64,000 nucleotides of DNA from NCBI RefSeq assembly GCF_900105905.1, contig NZ_FNSV01000005.1, positions 4,340,001 through 4,404,000 of the forward strand, read 5' to 3'. A model generated the notes under the pieces. It did no database searches and had not been told where the DNA came from. It saw nothing but the letters and a program-made list of their open reading frames with translations. Shown in pieces: positions 8,097-18,900 of the stretch (position 1 is the first letter of the stretch; every line of letters begins with the position of its first letter). Both the position numbers and the translations under genes were made by a program. The stretch comes from Rhodococcus koreensis. Lineage in GTDB: Bacteria > Actinomycetota > Actinomycetes > Mycobacteriales > Mycobacteriaceae.

Positions 8097-10070
8097 TCAG
8101 CCGGTGCCGTCACCCATCACCGCGCCCTCCCGCCGCGGGTCCGCGCCGCCGACCCACCCCGAGTCCTGACGCTGCAGCGCACTGAGCCCGCTGGACTGCG
8201 GTGCGACCGACACCTGGTGACCCATCGCCCGCAGTTGCACGATCAACGGGTCGGCGGCGCCGTCGTCGACCGCGTCGATGTTCGGATGCTCTCCGCCGAC
8301 GCCGGTGACCGGGGTGTTGGCCGCCCCGAAGTCGACCGCCGACACGGCCTGCTGCGGGTTCAGGCCCCAATCCAGCATTCCCACGAGCGTTTTCACGACG
8401 AACTGGATGATCACCGAACCGCCCGGCGACCCGGTCGCGAACTGGACGTCGCCGCGTGAGCCGTCGCTGCCGCGGTCGAAGACGAGTGTCGGTGCCATCG
8501 AACTCCGCGGCCGCTTACCCGGTTCGACGCGGTTGGCGAGGGGCGCCCCGTCGGGGCCGACCGGCTGGGCCGAGAAGTCGGTGAGCTGATTGTTGAGCAC
8601 GAAGCCGTCCGTCATGTGGAACGAGCCGAACGCCGATTCCACCGTCGTCGTCATCGATGCGACGTTGCCGTATTGGTCGGCGATCGAGATGTGGCTGGTG
8701 CCGTGTTCCTTGTCCTGCGGCTGCACACCGAGCGGAACGGGCCCGAAGTTGCCGGGTTGCGCGGTGCCCATGCTCTTGCCCGGGTCGATGAGGCCGGCCC
8801 GCTGCTTCAGGTAGTCCTCGTTCAGCAGTGTGTCGAGGGAATTGCCGGGCAGCGGAACGAAATCGGAGTCCGCGACGTATTTGTCCCGGTCGGCGTACGC
8901 CAGGCGCTCGGCCTCGGAGATGAGGTGCACGGCCTCCGCCGTCGGCTTTCCGCCGTTGTCGTCGAGATTCGTCGGCCCGTACTGCGACAGGTCGAAGTTC
9001 TCCAGGATGCCGAGCGTCGCCGCGACCGCGGTGCCGCCGGACGACGGGTTCGGCATGCCGCAGATCTCGTGGTCGCGGTACGGCGTGCACAGCGGTGTCC
9101 GCTTCTTCGCCTGGTAGTTGGCGAGGTCGTCGAGGGTCATCTGGCCGGGTGTGCGGCCGCCCGACGCGGTCGCCGTCGCGTCGACGATGCCCTGGGCGAT
9201 CGCCCCTGTGTAGAAGGCGTCGGCGCCGCCCGCGGCGATCGCTCCGAGCGTCTTGGCCATGGCCGGGTTCGTCAGCTTCGTCCCGGCCGGCTTCGGGCTG
9301 CCGTCGGGGTTCAGGAAGTACGCCTTCGACGGCTCGTCGACGGCCAGGTCGGGCGCGGACGCGGCGATCTGCCCGGCCATCCGCGGGCTGATCTCCAGCC
9401 CCTGGTCGGCGAGGGAGATGGCCGGGTCGAACAGTTCCCGCCACGCGTCCCGCCCGTGGTCGCGGTGCGCCATCTCGAGCATCCGCAGGACGCCGGGCAC
9501 CCCGATGGACCGTCCGCTCGCGCGGGCGTCGGGCTTGGGCTCGGTGCGGTCGGTGTCGCTGATCCAGCGGAGGTAGTTCTCCGTCGCGGCCATCGGCGCG
9601 ACCTCGCGCCCGTCGTACGCCTCGACACTGTTCTGCCCGGCGTCGTAATAGAGCAGGAACGCGCCGCCGCCGATTCCGGAGGACTGCGGTTCGACGAGAC
9701 CGAGAACGGTCTGGGCCACGATCAGCGCGTCGGCGGCCGTCCCGCCGTCCCGCAGCACCTCGCACGCGGCCTGCGTCGACACCGGATTGGCGGTGGAGAC
9801 CGCATACGACGCGGTGGTCACGGGCGTCATCCCGGAGCGGTACACGGTGGCGATCTCGGGGTTGGTCGCGAGGTTCTGGGTGGTCGGCGCCGGGCCGGGC
9901 GGTGGCGGCGCCTTGGAGACCGGGGTGCCGTTGGGAACATCCGCGCACGTGGCCGCCGGATCGCTCTGCGGTTCCTCGTCCGACGAGCACGCGGCCAGCA
10001 CCCCGACGCAGAGAGCCGCGGCCAACGAGGCCCGAAATACTGTTCCGATTCCCGTCACAGGACCCATCAC
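8097..10070 (-). CDS. ggt: gamma-glutamyltransferase, lipoprotein form
   Basis: The 657-residue protein has a signal peptide ending in a lipobox (GVLAAC, near residue 28), so it should act outside the membrane. It then shows the gamma-glutamyltranspeptidase fold: AACEVLRDGGTAADALIVAQ, GIGGGAFLLYYD, YDGREVAPMAA, the autocleavage site with HGTSHISIAD (nucleophile Thr about residue 458), and late GSPGGSVIIQF. Family members are made as one chain, self-cleave before this Thr, and transfer or hydrolyse gamma-glutamyl groups from glutathione-like compounds. Its neighbour is a GCS2-type ligase fusion, which suggests linked gamma-glutamyl chemistry. Two adjacent possible starts exist (GTG at 10070, ATG at 10067). 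No motif needed for activity appears lost. Confidence 0.92.
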   Translation of the reverse strand: MMGPVTGIGTVFRASLAAALCVGVLAACSSDEEPQSDPAATCADVPNGTPVSKAPPPPGPAPTTQNLATNPEIATVYRSGMTPVTTASYAVSTANPVSTQAACEVLRDGGTAADALIVAQTVLGLVEPQSSGIGGGAFLLYYDAGQNSVEAYDGREVAPMAATENYLRWISDTDRTEPKPDARASGRSIGVPGVLRMLEMAHRDHGRDAWRELFDPAISLADQGLEISPRMAGQIAASAPDLAVDEPSKAYFLNPDGSPKPAGTKLTNPAMAKTLGAIAAGGADAFYTGAIAQGIVDATATASGGRTPGQMTLDDLANYQAKKRTPLCTPYRDHEICGMPNPSSGGTAVAATLGILENFDLSQYGPTNLDDNGGKPTAEAVHLISEAERLAYADRDKYVADSDFVPLPGNSLDTLLNEDYLKQRAGLIDPGKSMGTAQPGNFGPVPLGVQPQDKEHGTSHISIADQYGNVASMTTTVESAFGSFHMTDGFVLNNQLTDFSAQPVGPDGAPLANRVEPGKRPRSSMAPTLVFDRGSDGSRGDVQFATGSPGGSVIIQFVVKTLVGMLDWGLNPQQAVSAVDFGAANTPVTGVGGEHPNIDAVDDGAADPLIVQLRAMGHQVSVAPQSSGLSALQRQDSGWVGGADPRREGAVMGDGTG

Positions 10071-10104
10071 CGAACCCTAACAGCGGGAATCCGGCGACGA
10101 CCGG

Positions 10105-11724
10105 CTAAAGACGAGGTCCGAAGTGCCGGGTGAGGATTCGGTACCCGAGCTCGTGCAGATGGTGGTGCTCGCGCCACCGGTCGCGGGTCCACGCCGGGTC
10201 GGTGTGGGCGGCGGTGATCGCGGCGGTCGTCGATGCGTGCAGATCGAACTCGAGGTCCCGGCAGAGTTCGGCGACGGCAGCCGGTTCCCGGGCGTCGCCG
10301 AGCCGCCCGATCGTCGCGGCCACCTGCTCGTCCGCGTCGCTCAGGATCCGCCGGTACGAACCAGGGAGCACGGTCCACAACACCACCAGCGCCACCGCGA
10401 CACCGAGCACGGTCTCGACGAGCCGGTCGCGGGACACGGTCATCAGGTCCACGTGCGTGCCGCGGCTACCGAGCACCAGGGCGAGCGGGGTGATGAACAC
10501 CATCGCCAGCCCGTAATTGCGGACGAGGAACGCCTCGATCCCCGCCATCAGACCCGCCACCACGAGGACCAGCACCGCCGCCGACAGGTCGAGCGACGAC
10601 AGCACGGCGAGCACCACCAGTCCGAGCACCGTTCCGAAGAACCGGTGCAGCCCGCGGTACGTCCCCAGCACCCGGTCCGGTCCCTGGTGCAGGATCATCG
10701 CCGCGGTGATCACCGCCCAGTCGGGCCTGCCGACACCGAACCCCAGCGCGAGGAGACCGGCCGCGGGGCACGCGACCAGCAGTCGCGCGACGATCGTCCA
10801 GGACCGGCCCCGCAGATGCGAAGCCCGGCCGAGCCGATAGCGGATCGACGGCCGCGGCAGCGGGACCTGCGGCCGCAGGTCGTCGACATCCGACGCGTGG
10901 TCCGCGTCGACACCGTCCACCGTCGCCGCACAGCGCAGGTGCGCCGCGCGCAACGTGCGGGTCAGCGGGTGATCACCGCCGACGAGGGCGGCGTCGTGGA
11001 GGCATTGCCAGGCGGCGTGCAGCGACCGCACCGCGTCCCGCCGGGAACCGGGCGAGGACCCGTCGGAGAGTGCGGTGTCGACTGCGGCGACCGCAGTCGC
11101 GACCGCGGCACGCTCGGGGGTGCGTGGCCGAACGATCAGCCCCGACATCGACACGATCAACGCCGACACCGCCCCGGCCGCCGCCCAGGCCGTCACCTCC
11201 GCCACGGAGACACCGAGCGCAGGCAGCGCGGACGAGATCTCCACGGTGAGCAGCGGAAGGAAGGCGCCCGGCGCGCCGAGTCGCAGTCCGTCGACGACGA
11301 ACGCGCAGACGGCGACGACCACGGTCATCGCGAGGACGAGCGCCATCCCCCACAACGCGGACCCGCCCGCCGCCGTCGCGTCGTGCACGAATGCGCCGAC
11401 CGCGGCGCCGACGCCGGCCAGGAGCACCATCACGGCGGCGGCGATCGACACCACCCGCCACCGCACCCGGTACGCCCGGCCCTCGCCGTAGACGACGGCG
11501 AACGCACCCAGGGTGGCGGTCGCCGCGACAGCCGAATGTCCGAGCGCGACCCCCGCCAGCGCGGGCAGGCCCACGGCCACGCCGGCGCGGACCACGCCCG
11601 GCCAGCGTCGACCCAGCTTGGGCACCCCGAGAAGCAGCGACCGTGCCGGGGCCGGCGCAGGGATCGGCACACCGTGATCCCGCGATCCGGTTCCCTGATC
11701 CTGCGCACCTACCGACACGACCAC
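10105..11724 (-). CDS. FUSC family membrane protein
   Basis: The 539-residue protein has two blocks of hydrophobic helices. The first block spans about residues 45-195 (e.g. VGLPALAGVALGHSAVAATA and VVSIAAAVMVLLAGVGAAVG), followed by a hydrophilic middle and a second block at about residues 310-460 (LLVACPAAGLLALGFGVGRP, VLGLVVLAVLSSLDLSAAVL). The second block has the FUSC signature pattern DWAVITAAMIL...RVLGTYRGLHRFFGTVLG. FUSC proteins are related to the aromatic-acid exporter AaeB and to plant fusaric acid resistance proteins; many actinobacterial members are uncharacterised. The C-terminal tail is soluble and alpha-helical. It lies downstream of the PrmC-like gene, separated from it by a class A palindrome, so it is probably transcribed separately. 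Confidence 0.85.
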   Translation of the reverse strand: MVVSVGAQDQGTGSRDHGVPIPAPAPARSLLLGVPKLGRRWPGVVRAGVAVGLPALAGVALGHSAVAATATLGAFAVVYGEGRAYRVRWRVVSIAAAVMVLLAGVGAAVGAFVHDATAAGGSALWGMALVLAMTVVVAVCAFVVDGLRLGAPGAFLPLLTVEISSALPALGVSVAEVTAWAAAGAVSALIVSMSGLIVRPRTPERAAVATAVAAVDTALSDGSSPGSRRDAVRSLHAAWQCLHDAALVGGDHPLTRTLRAAHLRCAATVDGVDADHASDVDDLRPQVPLPRPSIRYRLGRASHLRGRSWTIVARLLVACPAAGLLALGFGVGRPDWAVITAAMILHQGPDRVLGTYRGLHRFFGTVLGLVVLAVLSSLDLSAAVLVLVVAGLMAGIEAFLVRNYGLAMVFITPLALVLGSRGTHVDLMTVSRDRLVETVLGVAVALVVLWTVLPGSYRRILSDADEQVAATIGRLGDAREPAAVAELCRDLEFDLHASTTAAITAAHTDPAWTRDRWREHHHLHELGYRILTRHFGPRL

Positions 11725-11790
11725 TCACCCTACGAGCGGTCGCGTCACTCGAAGCAGTCGATGAGGTGCATCTCACGTGTGACTCCCCAC

Positions 11791-11830
11791 GTGAGTGACA
11801 AAGTGTGCCCCGGGACGCTTTGCCACTCAC
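11791..11830. repeat. class A palindrome, copy A1
   Basis: The arms GTGAGTGACAAAGTG (11791-11805) and 11816-11830 pair at 13 of 15 positions. The AGGTGAGYG edge of the element (read on the minus strand) is repeated twice more toward the methyltransferase gene, and the outermost repeat supplies that gene's TGA stop codon at 11861-11863. It lies between two minus-strand genes, just after the 3' end of the upstream one. Confidence 0.85.
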
Positions 11831-11860
11831 CTGGGGGGTCGCTCACCTGGGGGTGGTCGC

Positions 11861-12649
11861 TCACCTGGGATTGGCGCCGACGACGACGGTGGCGCCCACC
11901 TCGCCGGACGTCTCGATCCGGGTGGTGAGCCCGGCCGCCGCGAACGCCTCGGCGGTAAGCGGGGCCTGACTCTCGCTGGTCTCGATCAGCAGATGGCCGC
12001 CCGGCGCGAGCCAGTCGCGCGCCCCGGCGGTGACGCGCCGCTGGATGTCGAGTCCGTCGGCGCCGCCGTCCAGTGAGACCCGCGGCTCGTGGAACCGGGC
12101 CTCCGGCGGCATCAACCTGATCGCGTCGGTGGGCACGTAGGGGGCGTTGGCCACCAGGACGTCGATGCGTCCCCTCAGCGCGGTCGGCAACGGTGCGTAC
12201 AGGTCGCCCTCGAACACCCGGGCCGGTTCGGCGAGGTTGCGTCGCGCGCACCGGACCGCGGCAGGGTCGATGTCGACCGCGTACAACTCGACGCCGTCGA
12301 GGGTGTCGGCGAGCGCGGCGCCCACCGCTCCCGAACCGCAGCACAGGTCGACCACGACCGCGTGCGGGCACGCGAGGGCGGCGGCCTGCTCGACGAGGAA
12401 CGCGGTGCGACGCCGCGGCACGAACACCCGCGGATCGACCTCGATCCGGAGCCCGCAGAATTCGGCCCAGCCGAGGACGTGTTCGAGCGGGACGCCTGCG
12501 ACGCGGCGGTCCAGCATCGAGGCGAGTTCGTCCGACGTCCGGGCGGCGGCGACGATCAGGCGCGCCTCGTCCTCGGCGAACACACAGCCGGCGGCGCGCA
12601 GCCTCGTGACGAGGACGAACTCGAGGGACGGGGAGAGAGACACTGGCAT
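11861..12649 (-). CDS. PrmC/HemK-like N5-glutamine methyltransferase homologue
   Basis: The protein is 262 residues if it starts at the ATG at 12649, or 276 if at 12691. It has the PrmC order: a small helical N-domain ending LEHVLGWAEFCGLRIEVDP, then FVPRRRTAFLVEQA, the SAM motif VVDLCCGSGAVGAALA, and a catalytic-type motif VANAPYVPTDAI. The canonical PrmC motif is NPPY; here it is NAPY, as in a paralogous actinobacterial group annotated as putative protein N5-glutamine methyltransferases. The true PrmC is normally beside prfA, which is absent here, so the substrate may not be release factors. It ends inside a partial duplicate of the class A palindrome edge. Confidence 0.82.
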   Translation of the reverse strand: MPVSLSPSLEFVLVTRLRAAGCVFAEDEARLIVAAARTSDELASMLDRRVAGVPLEHVLGWAEFCGLRIEVDPRVFVPRRRTAFLVEQAAALACPHAVVVDLCCGSGAVGAALADTLDGVELYAVDIDPAAVRCARRNLAEPARVFEGDLYAPLPTALRGRIDVLVANAPYVPTDAIRLMPPEARFHEPRVSLDGGADGLDIQRRVTAGARDWLAPGGHLLIETSESQAPLTAEAFAAAGLTTRIETSGEVGATVVVGANPR

Positions 12650-12997
12650 GGGAGAGCCTTTCGGAATGCCGATGGGCGCTCTCCCGGTCACCTTATGTCG
12701 GTACGACCGCGCGGTCGCGAAGTGAGAGCACCCGACCTGAACGAACGGACACGGGACTCACCTCCTCGATACGGATCCTGCTCGGAGTCGCAACACTACC
12801 GACAGCGGTGGTCGCCGGGAAGCCGAACAGCCGGAATCGGCATACACCGGAGCGACGGTGGGTATCCCCTTGGCGTGCCGAGCTGACCAGGTGGATCGGT
12901 CGTCGGCGCGAAGCTCAGACCGCTCCATCCGCATCGTGACGGCGGATACAATCGAGGTTTCCGCGCTACGTATGGCGGATCTCGGATAGGACCTCGT
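12650..12997. other. intergenic region between divergent methyltransferase and PKS genes
   Basis: About 350 bases without a supported gene. It must hold both promoters. A TACAAT hexamer at 12947-12952 is a possible -10 element for the PKS gene. GGAGAGC (12650-12656) and GCTCTCC (near 12677-12683) form a short inverted repeat just before the methyltransferase start. No strong regulator site was recognised. Confidence 0.4.
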
Positions 12998-15900
12998 ATG
13001 GCCGATCAGGCGAAGCTTCTCGACTATCTGAAGCGCGTCACCGCGGACCTCTATCAGGCGCGGGAGAAGCTCCGTGAGGTCGAGGGCGTGAGCCGCGAAC
13101 CGATCGCCGTCATCGGCATGGGCTGCAGGTTCCCCGGCGGTGTGCGATCGCCGCGGGACCTGTGGCGGCTGGTCGAGTCGGGTTCGGACACCGTCGCCGG
13201 GTTCCCCGAGGACCGCGGCTGGGGCCTGGCGGATCTCTACGACCCGAAGGCCGAGCAGGCCGGTAAGACGTACACGGTGCAGGGCAGTTTCCTCGACGAC
13301 CCCGCCGGGTTCGACCCCGAGGTCTTCGGCATCTCGCCGCGCGAGGCGCTGGCGATGGATCCGCAGCAGCGGCTTCTCCTCGAGACGAGCTGGGAGACGT
13401 TCGAGCATGCCGGCATCGACCCGCGGTCGGTGCACGGCAGGCAGGTCGGCGTCTTCACCGGGCTGTCCGGCATCGACTACGCGGCGCGGGCGGGCGGCAT
13501 GCCGCCCGAGGATCTGGAGGGTTACTTCATCACCGGCAACGCGATGAGCGTCGCGTCCGGCCGGGTGGCGTACAGCTTCGGCCTCAACGGACCCGCGATC
13601 ACGGTCGACACCGCGTGCTCGTCGTCGTTGGTGTCCATCCACCTCGCCATGCAGGCGCTGCGCAGCGGTGAGTGCGAACTGGCGCTGGCGGGCGGAGCGA
13701 CCGTCATGGCGACCCCCGCGGTGTTCGTAGAGTTCAGCCGTCAGCGCGGGCTGGCCCGCGACGGGCGGTGCAAGGCGTTCTCCGCCGCGGCGGACGGCAC
13801 GGCGTGGGGCGAGGGCGCGGGGATGGTCGCGCTGGAGCGACTGTCCGACGCGGAGCGCAAGGGCCGCCGGATCCTGGCCGTCATCCGGGGCAGCGCGGTG
13901 AACCAGGACGGCGCCAGCAACGGCCTGACCGCGCCGAACCGGCAGGCTCAGGAGCGGGTGATCGCGCAGGCGCTGGCGAATGCGGGGCTCGGACCCGGCG
14001 ACGTCGACGTGGTCGAGGCGCACGGCACGGGCACGAAACTGGGTGACCCGATCGAGGCGTCCGCCCTCCTGGCCGCTTACGGCCGCGAGCGCCCCGCCGA
14101 CCGTCCGTTGTGGCTCGGCTCGGTGAAGTCGAATCTCGGGCACACCCAGGCGGCCGCGGGCGTCGCCGGGGTGATCAAGATGATCATGGCGATGCGGCAC
14201 GGTGTCCTGCCGAAGACTCTGCACGTGGACCGGCCGACTCCGCACGTCGACTGGTCTGCCGGTGCGGTGTCGCTGCTCACCGAGAACCGGGAGTGGCCCG
14301 AATCCGACCGTCCCCGCCGGGCCGCGGTCTCGTCGTTCGGCATCAGCGGCACCAACGCCCACGTCGTGCTGGAAGAGGCGCCGCCGGTCGAGCCTTCACT
14401 CGGCGAACCACCCCGTCCACCTGACGAAGTCGTCGCCTGGTTCGTGTCGGGACACACCGAGCCCGCACTGCGCGCGCAGGCCGAGCGGCTCCGCGAGTAC
14501 GTCAGCGGCCACCCCGACCTGACGCCCGCCGCGGTGGCAGGCGCCCTGCTGGGTTCCCGGGCCACGTTCGACCATCGCGCCGCCGTGATCGGCGCACAGC
14601 CCCACGCCCTGCTGAACGGTCTCGACGCGCTCAGCCGCGGCGCGCCCAGCGCCGACGTGGTCACCGGTGTGGCGCTGGAGGCCGGCGACCGGCCGGTGTT
14701 CGTCTTCCCCGGCCAGGGTTCGCAGTGGGTGGGCATGGCCACCGAACTGCTGGACACGTCACCGGTGTTCGCCGACACCGTGCGGGAGTGCGCCGAAGCG
14801 CTGGCTCCGTACACGAACTTCTCGCTGCTGGACGTGCTGCGCGACCGCGATCCTGCCGCGCTCGACCGGGTCGACGTGGTGCAACCGGCGCTGTTCGCGA
14901 TGATGGTCGGGCTCGCCGGGCTGTGGCGTTCCCACGGCGTCGAACCGGCGGCGGTGGTCGGGCATTCGCAGGGCGAGATCGCGGCCGCGTACGTCTCGGG
15001 GGCGCTGAGTCTTTCCGACGCGGCGCTCGTCGTGGCGGCCCGCAGCCGGGTGATCGGCGCGTCGGCCCGGCGGGGCGGCGGGATGGCGTCGGTGACGCTG
15101 CCCGCGGACCTCGTGCGGGAGAAGATTCAGCCCTGGGCCGGGGCCGTCGAGGTCGCGGCGATCAACGGTCCGTCCGCGACGGTGATCTCCGGCCCCGTCG
15201 ACGCCCTCGACCTGCTGATCGCACAGTTGCAGAGCGACGGCGTCCAGGCCAGGCGGATCGCGGTGGAATACGCCTCGCACTGCGCGGACGTGTCCGTACT
15301 GCGTGAGCCGATTCTCGACGTCCTCGCGTCGATCACCCCCCGCCGGTCGCGGATTCCGTTCTACTCGTCGGTGACCGGTGGCGTGCTGGACGGCACCGCG
15401 CTGGACGCCGACTACTGGTACCGCAATCTGCGCCGGACCGTCCGGTTCGAGCAGGCGACGAGATCACTGGCCGCGGACGGGTACCGGTTGTTCGTCGAGT
15501 CGTGCAGCCACCCCGTCCTCACAGTGGCGTTGCAGGAAACCCTCGACTCGGCGGGCGTCGCCGGCCGCGCCATCGGCACCATCCGCCGCGACCGCGCGGG
15601 GCTCCGGCAGTTCACCGCCGCGCTCGCCGAGGCGCAGGTCCACGGACTGCACGTCGAGTGGGACCGGGTGAGCTGGGCCCGGCACGACGACCGGCAGCGG
15701 TGGGTGGACCTCCCCACGTACGCCTTCCAGCATCGCCGCTACTGGCTGGAGAGCCCGGTTCCGCAGGGCGACTTCGCGTCCACGGGCATGGAGTCGGGCG
15801 GGCATCCGATGCTCGCCGCGTCGGTCGAACTCGGCGACGGCCGGGGCGCCGTGTTCACGGGACTGCTGTCGCCCCAACGACTTCCCTGGCTGAGCGACCA

Positions 15901-18900
15901 CGGCGTCGACGGCACCGTCATCCTGCCGGGCACGGCTTTCGTGGAACTCGCCCTGCACGCGGGGAACCGCGTCGGGTGCGGCCGGCTCGAGGAACTCGCC
16001 ATCGAGGCACCCCTGGTGATTCCCGCGGAGGGCGAGGTGGCATTGCAGGTGAGCGTGCTCGCCGACGGCGAGACGGGCCGATCCACGGTGTCGGTGCACT
16101 CCCGGCCCGCGGATGCCGCGCCGGACACGCCGTGGACCCGGCACGCCACCGGCACGCTCACGGTCGCCGCGGACACCGCCGACTCCCTCGAACAGCAGTG
16201 GCCGCCCGCGGAGGTCACGCCGATCGACGTGCGGGGCCTGTACGACGTGCTCGACGACGCCGGCTACGAGTACGGCCCGGCCTTCCGGGGCCTGAAGGCG
16301 GCGTGGCGCCGCGGCGACGACCTGTACGGCGAGGTCCGGCTGAGCGGAGAGGATCCGGCCGCCGCGGTCGCGGGGTACGGGATCCATCCGGCGGTACTCG
16401 ATGCGGCGCTGCACCTGATTGCGCTCGGAGCCGCGGACACCGGCATCCGGCTGCCGTTCGCCTGGGACAAGGTGCAACTGCACGCCGTGGGCGCCACCGC
16501 CCTGCGCGTGCACGTCACCACGACCGGGCCCGAGCGGTACCGGGTCTCCGCGTACGACGCGGCAGGCAGACCGGTGTTGACCGCCGAGTCGCTGGCGCTG
16601 CGGCCGCTCGGCGAGGCGGGTGTGCCCGCCGCCCGGGTCCGCGACAGCCTGTACCGGGTGGAGTGGATGCCGGTGGGTGCGTCCAGCACTTCGCCGGCGG
16701 ACCTGCTGCCGCTCGACGAGGCGCTGGCGGGCGGCGACCCGGACGGTCGCGTGCTGTGGCTCGACCGCGCACCGGGCGACGAGGCGGACGTGCCGGCCCG
16801 GTCGCACGCCGCCGCGGAGTCGACGCTGCAGGCGGTCCGGTCCTGGCTCGGCGACGATCGCCTGGCCGAGACCCGCCTGCTGGTCACGACGCGGCTCGCG
16901 GTGGCGGTCCGGGACGACGACCCGGTCGACGACGTGTCCGCCGCGCCCGCGTGGGGGCTGATCGGCGCGGTGCAGAACGAGCACCCGGACCGCATCACCC
17001 TGGTCGACCTGGACGCGGCGGCCGGTGAACTCTCCGATCCCGCGCTGCTGTCCATGGCCCTGGCCTGCAACGAACCTCAGCTGGCGGTCCGGGACGGGGT
17101 GTTGCTGGCGCCGATGCTCGCGGCGGTGACCCCCGCGACGGCCGCGCCCGACGCGGGCCCCGCCACGTTCGGCCCGGACGGCACCGTCCTGATCACGGGC
17201 GGCACCGGCACCATCGGCAGGCTGATCGCCCGGCACCTCGTCGCGCAGCACGGGGTGCGGCGGCTGGTGCTGACCGGCCGGCGCGCGCTCGACGCCGAGG
17301 CCGAAGACGAACTGCGGGCCGAGTTCGCCGAGTCGGGAACGGAAGTCGACGCTGTCTCGTGCGACGTGGCCGACCGCGACGCGGTGGCCGCGCTGCTCGC
17401 CGGCATTCCCGACCTGTCCGGCGTGATCCACGCCGCCGGCGTGCTCGAGGACGCCACCGCCGCCACCCTGAGCGCGGAGCAGTTGCACGCGGTTCTGCGC
17501 CCCAAGGTGGACGGCGCCTGGCATCTGCACGACCTCACGCGGGACCGCGACCTGTCGGCGTTCGTGCTGTTCTCCTCGGCGGCGGGCGTGCTCGGCGGCG
17601 CGGGACAGGCGAACTATGCGGCGGCGAACGTCTTCCTCGACGCACTCGCACAGCACCGCCGTGCCCGCGGGCTGCCCGCGACATCCATGGCCTGGGGGCT
17701 GTGGGACCGGCCCAGCGGGATGACGTCCCATCTGAATGCGGCCGATCTGGACAGGTTGCAGCGCAACGGCATCGACACCATCAGCCCGGAGGCGGGGCTG
17801 GCGCTGTTCGACGCCGCACTCGCCGTGAATCGTCCGTTGATCGTGCCGGTCCGGCTGTCGACGCGCGCCTCCCGGTCCGAGGGCGAGTCGCTGCCGCCGA
17901 TCCTGCGCCGGGTGCTCGGGGTCCGTCGTCGCCGCGCCGCTGCCGCCGATTCCCCGACCGGCCTGGCCGAGGAGTTGCGGGCACTGGACCCCGGAGAGCG
18001 GCACAGCCGGGTGCTCGACATCGTCACCACCCACGTGGCGGCCGTGCTGGGTCACGAAGGCAAGGAGGCGATCGACCCGGAACGTGCCTTCAAGCAACTC
18101 GGTTTCGACTCGCTGACCGCGGTGCAACTGCGCAATCAGCTGGCGACCGCCACCGGTGTGCGTCTGGCCGCGACGGTGGTGTTCGACCATCCCACCGCGG
18201 ACGCGCTCACCCAGGAACTGGTGTCCCGCCTGCTCGGGGACGAGGCGGCTCCGCAGCCGGCAGGCCCGACGCGGGCCCGGCGGGACGACGACCCGATCGT
18301 GATCGTCGGGATGGCGTGCCGCTACCCGGGCAAGGTGTACAGCCCGGAGGACCTGTGGCGACTCGTCCGCGACGGCCACAACGCGGTGGGCGCGTATCCC
18401 CACAACCGGGGCTGGAATCTCGACGAGGTGTACGACCCCGACCCGAACCGGCCCGGCACCACGTACATGAAGGAGGGCGGGTTCCTCTACGACGCAGACG
18501 AATTCGACGCCGCATTCTTCGGAATCAGCCCGCGCGAGGCGATCGCGATGGACCCACAGCACCGGCTGCTCCTCGAGAGCGCCTGGGAAGCCCTGGAAGA
18601 GGCCGGGATCCAGCCGACCGCGCCCGGGCTCACCGACACCGGTGTGTTCGTCGGGCTGATGGGCGGCGACTACGGCTTCCACCTGATGGCGCAGCGCAAC
18701 GTCGACGCCGAGGGCTATCTGATGACCGGGACCAGCAACAGCGTGGCGTCCGGCCGGATCTCCTACACGCTCGGCTTCACCGGTCCCGCGGTCACGGTGG
18801 ACACGGCGTGCTCGTCGTCGCTGGTGGCCATGCATCTCGCGGCGCGGGCGCTGCGCGACGGTGAATGCGCGCTGGCGCTGGCCGGCGGGGCGACGGTGAT

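Noticed and set aside
5485..8169. An 894-residue open frame on the plus strand
   Set aside because: Antisense to the ligase/amidohydrolase fusion; low-complexity Arg-rich translation.
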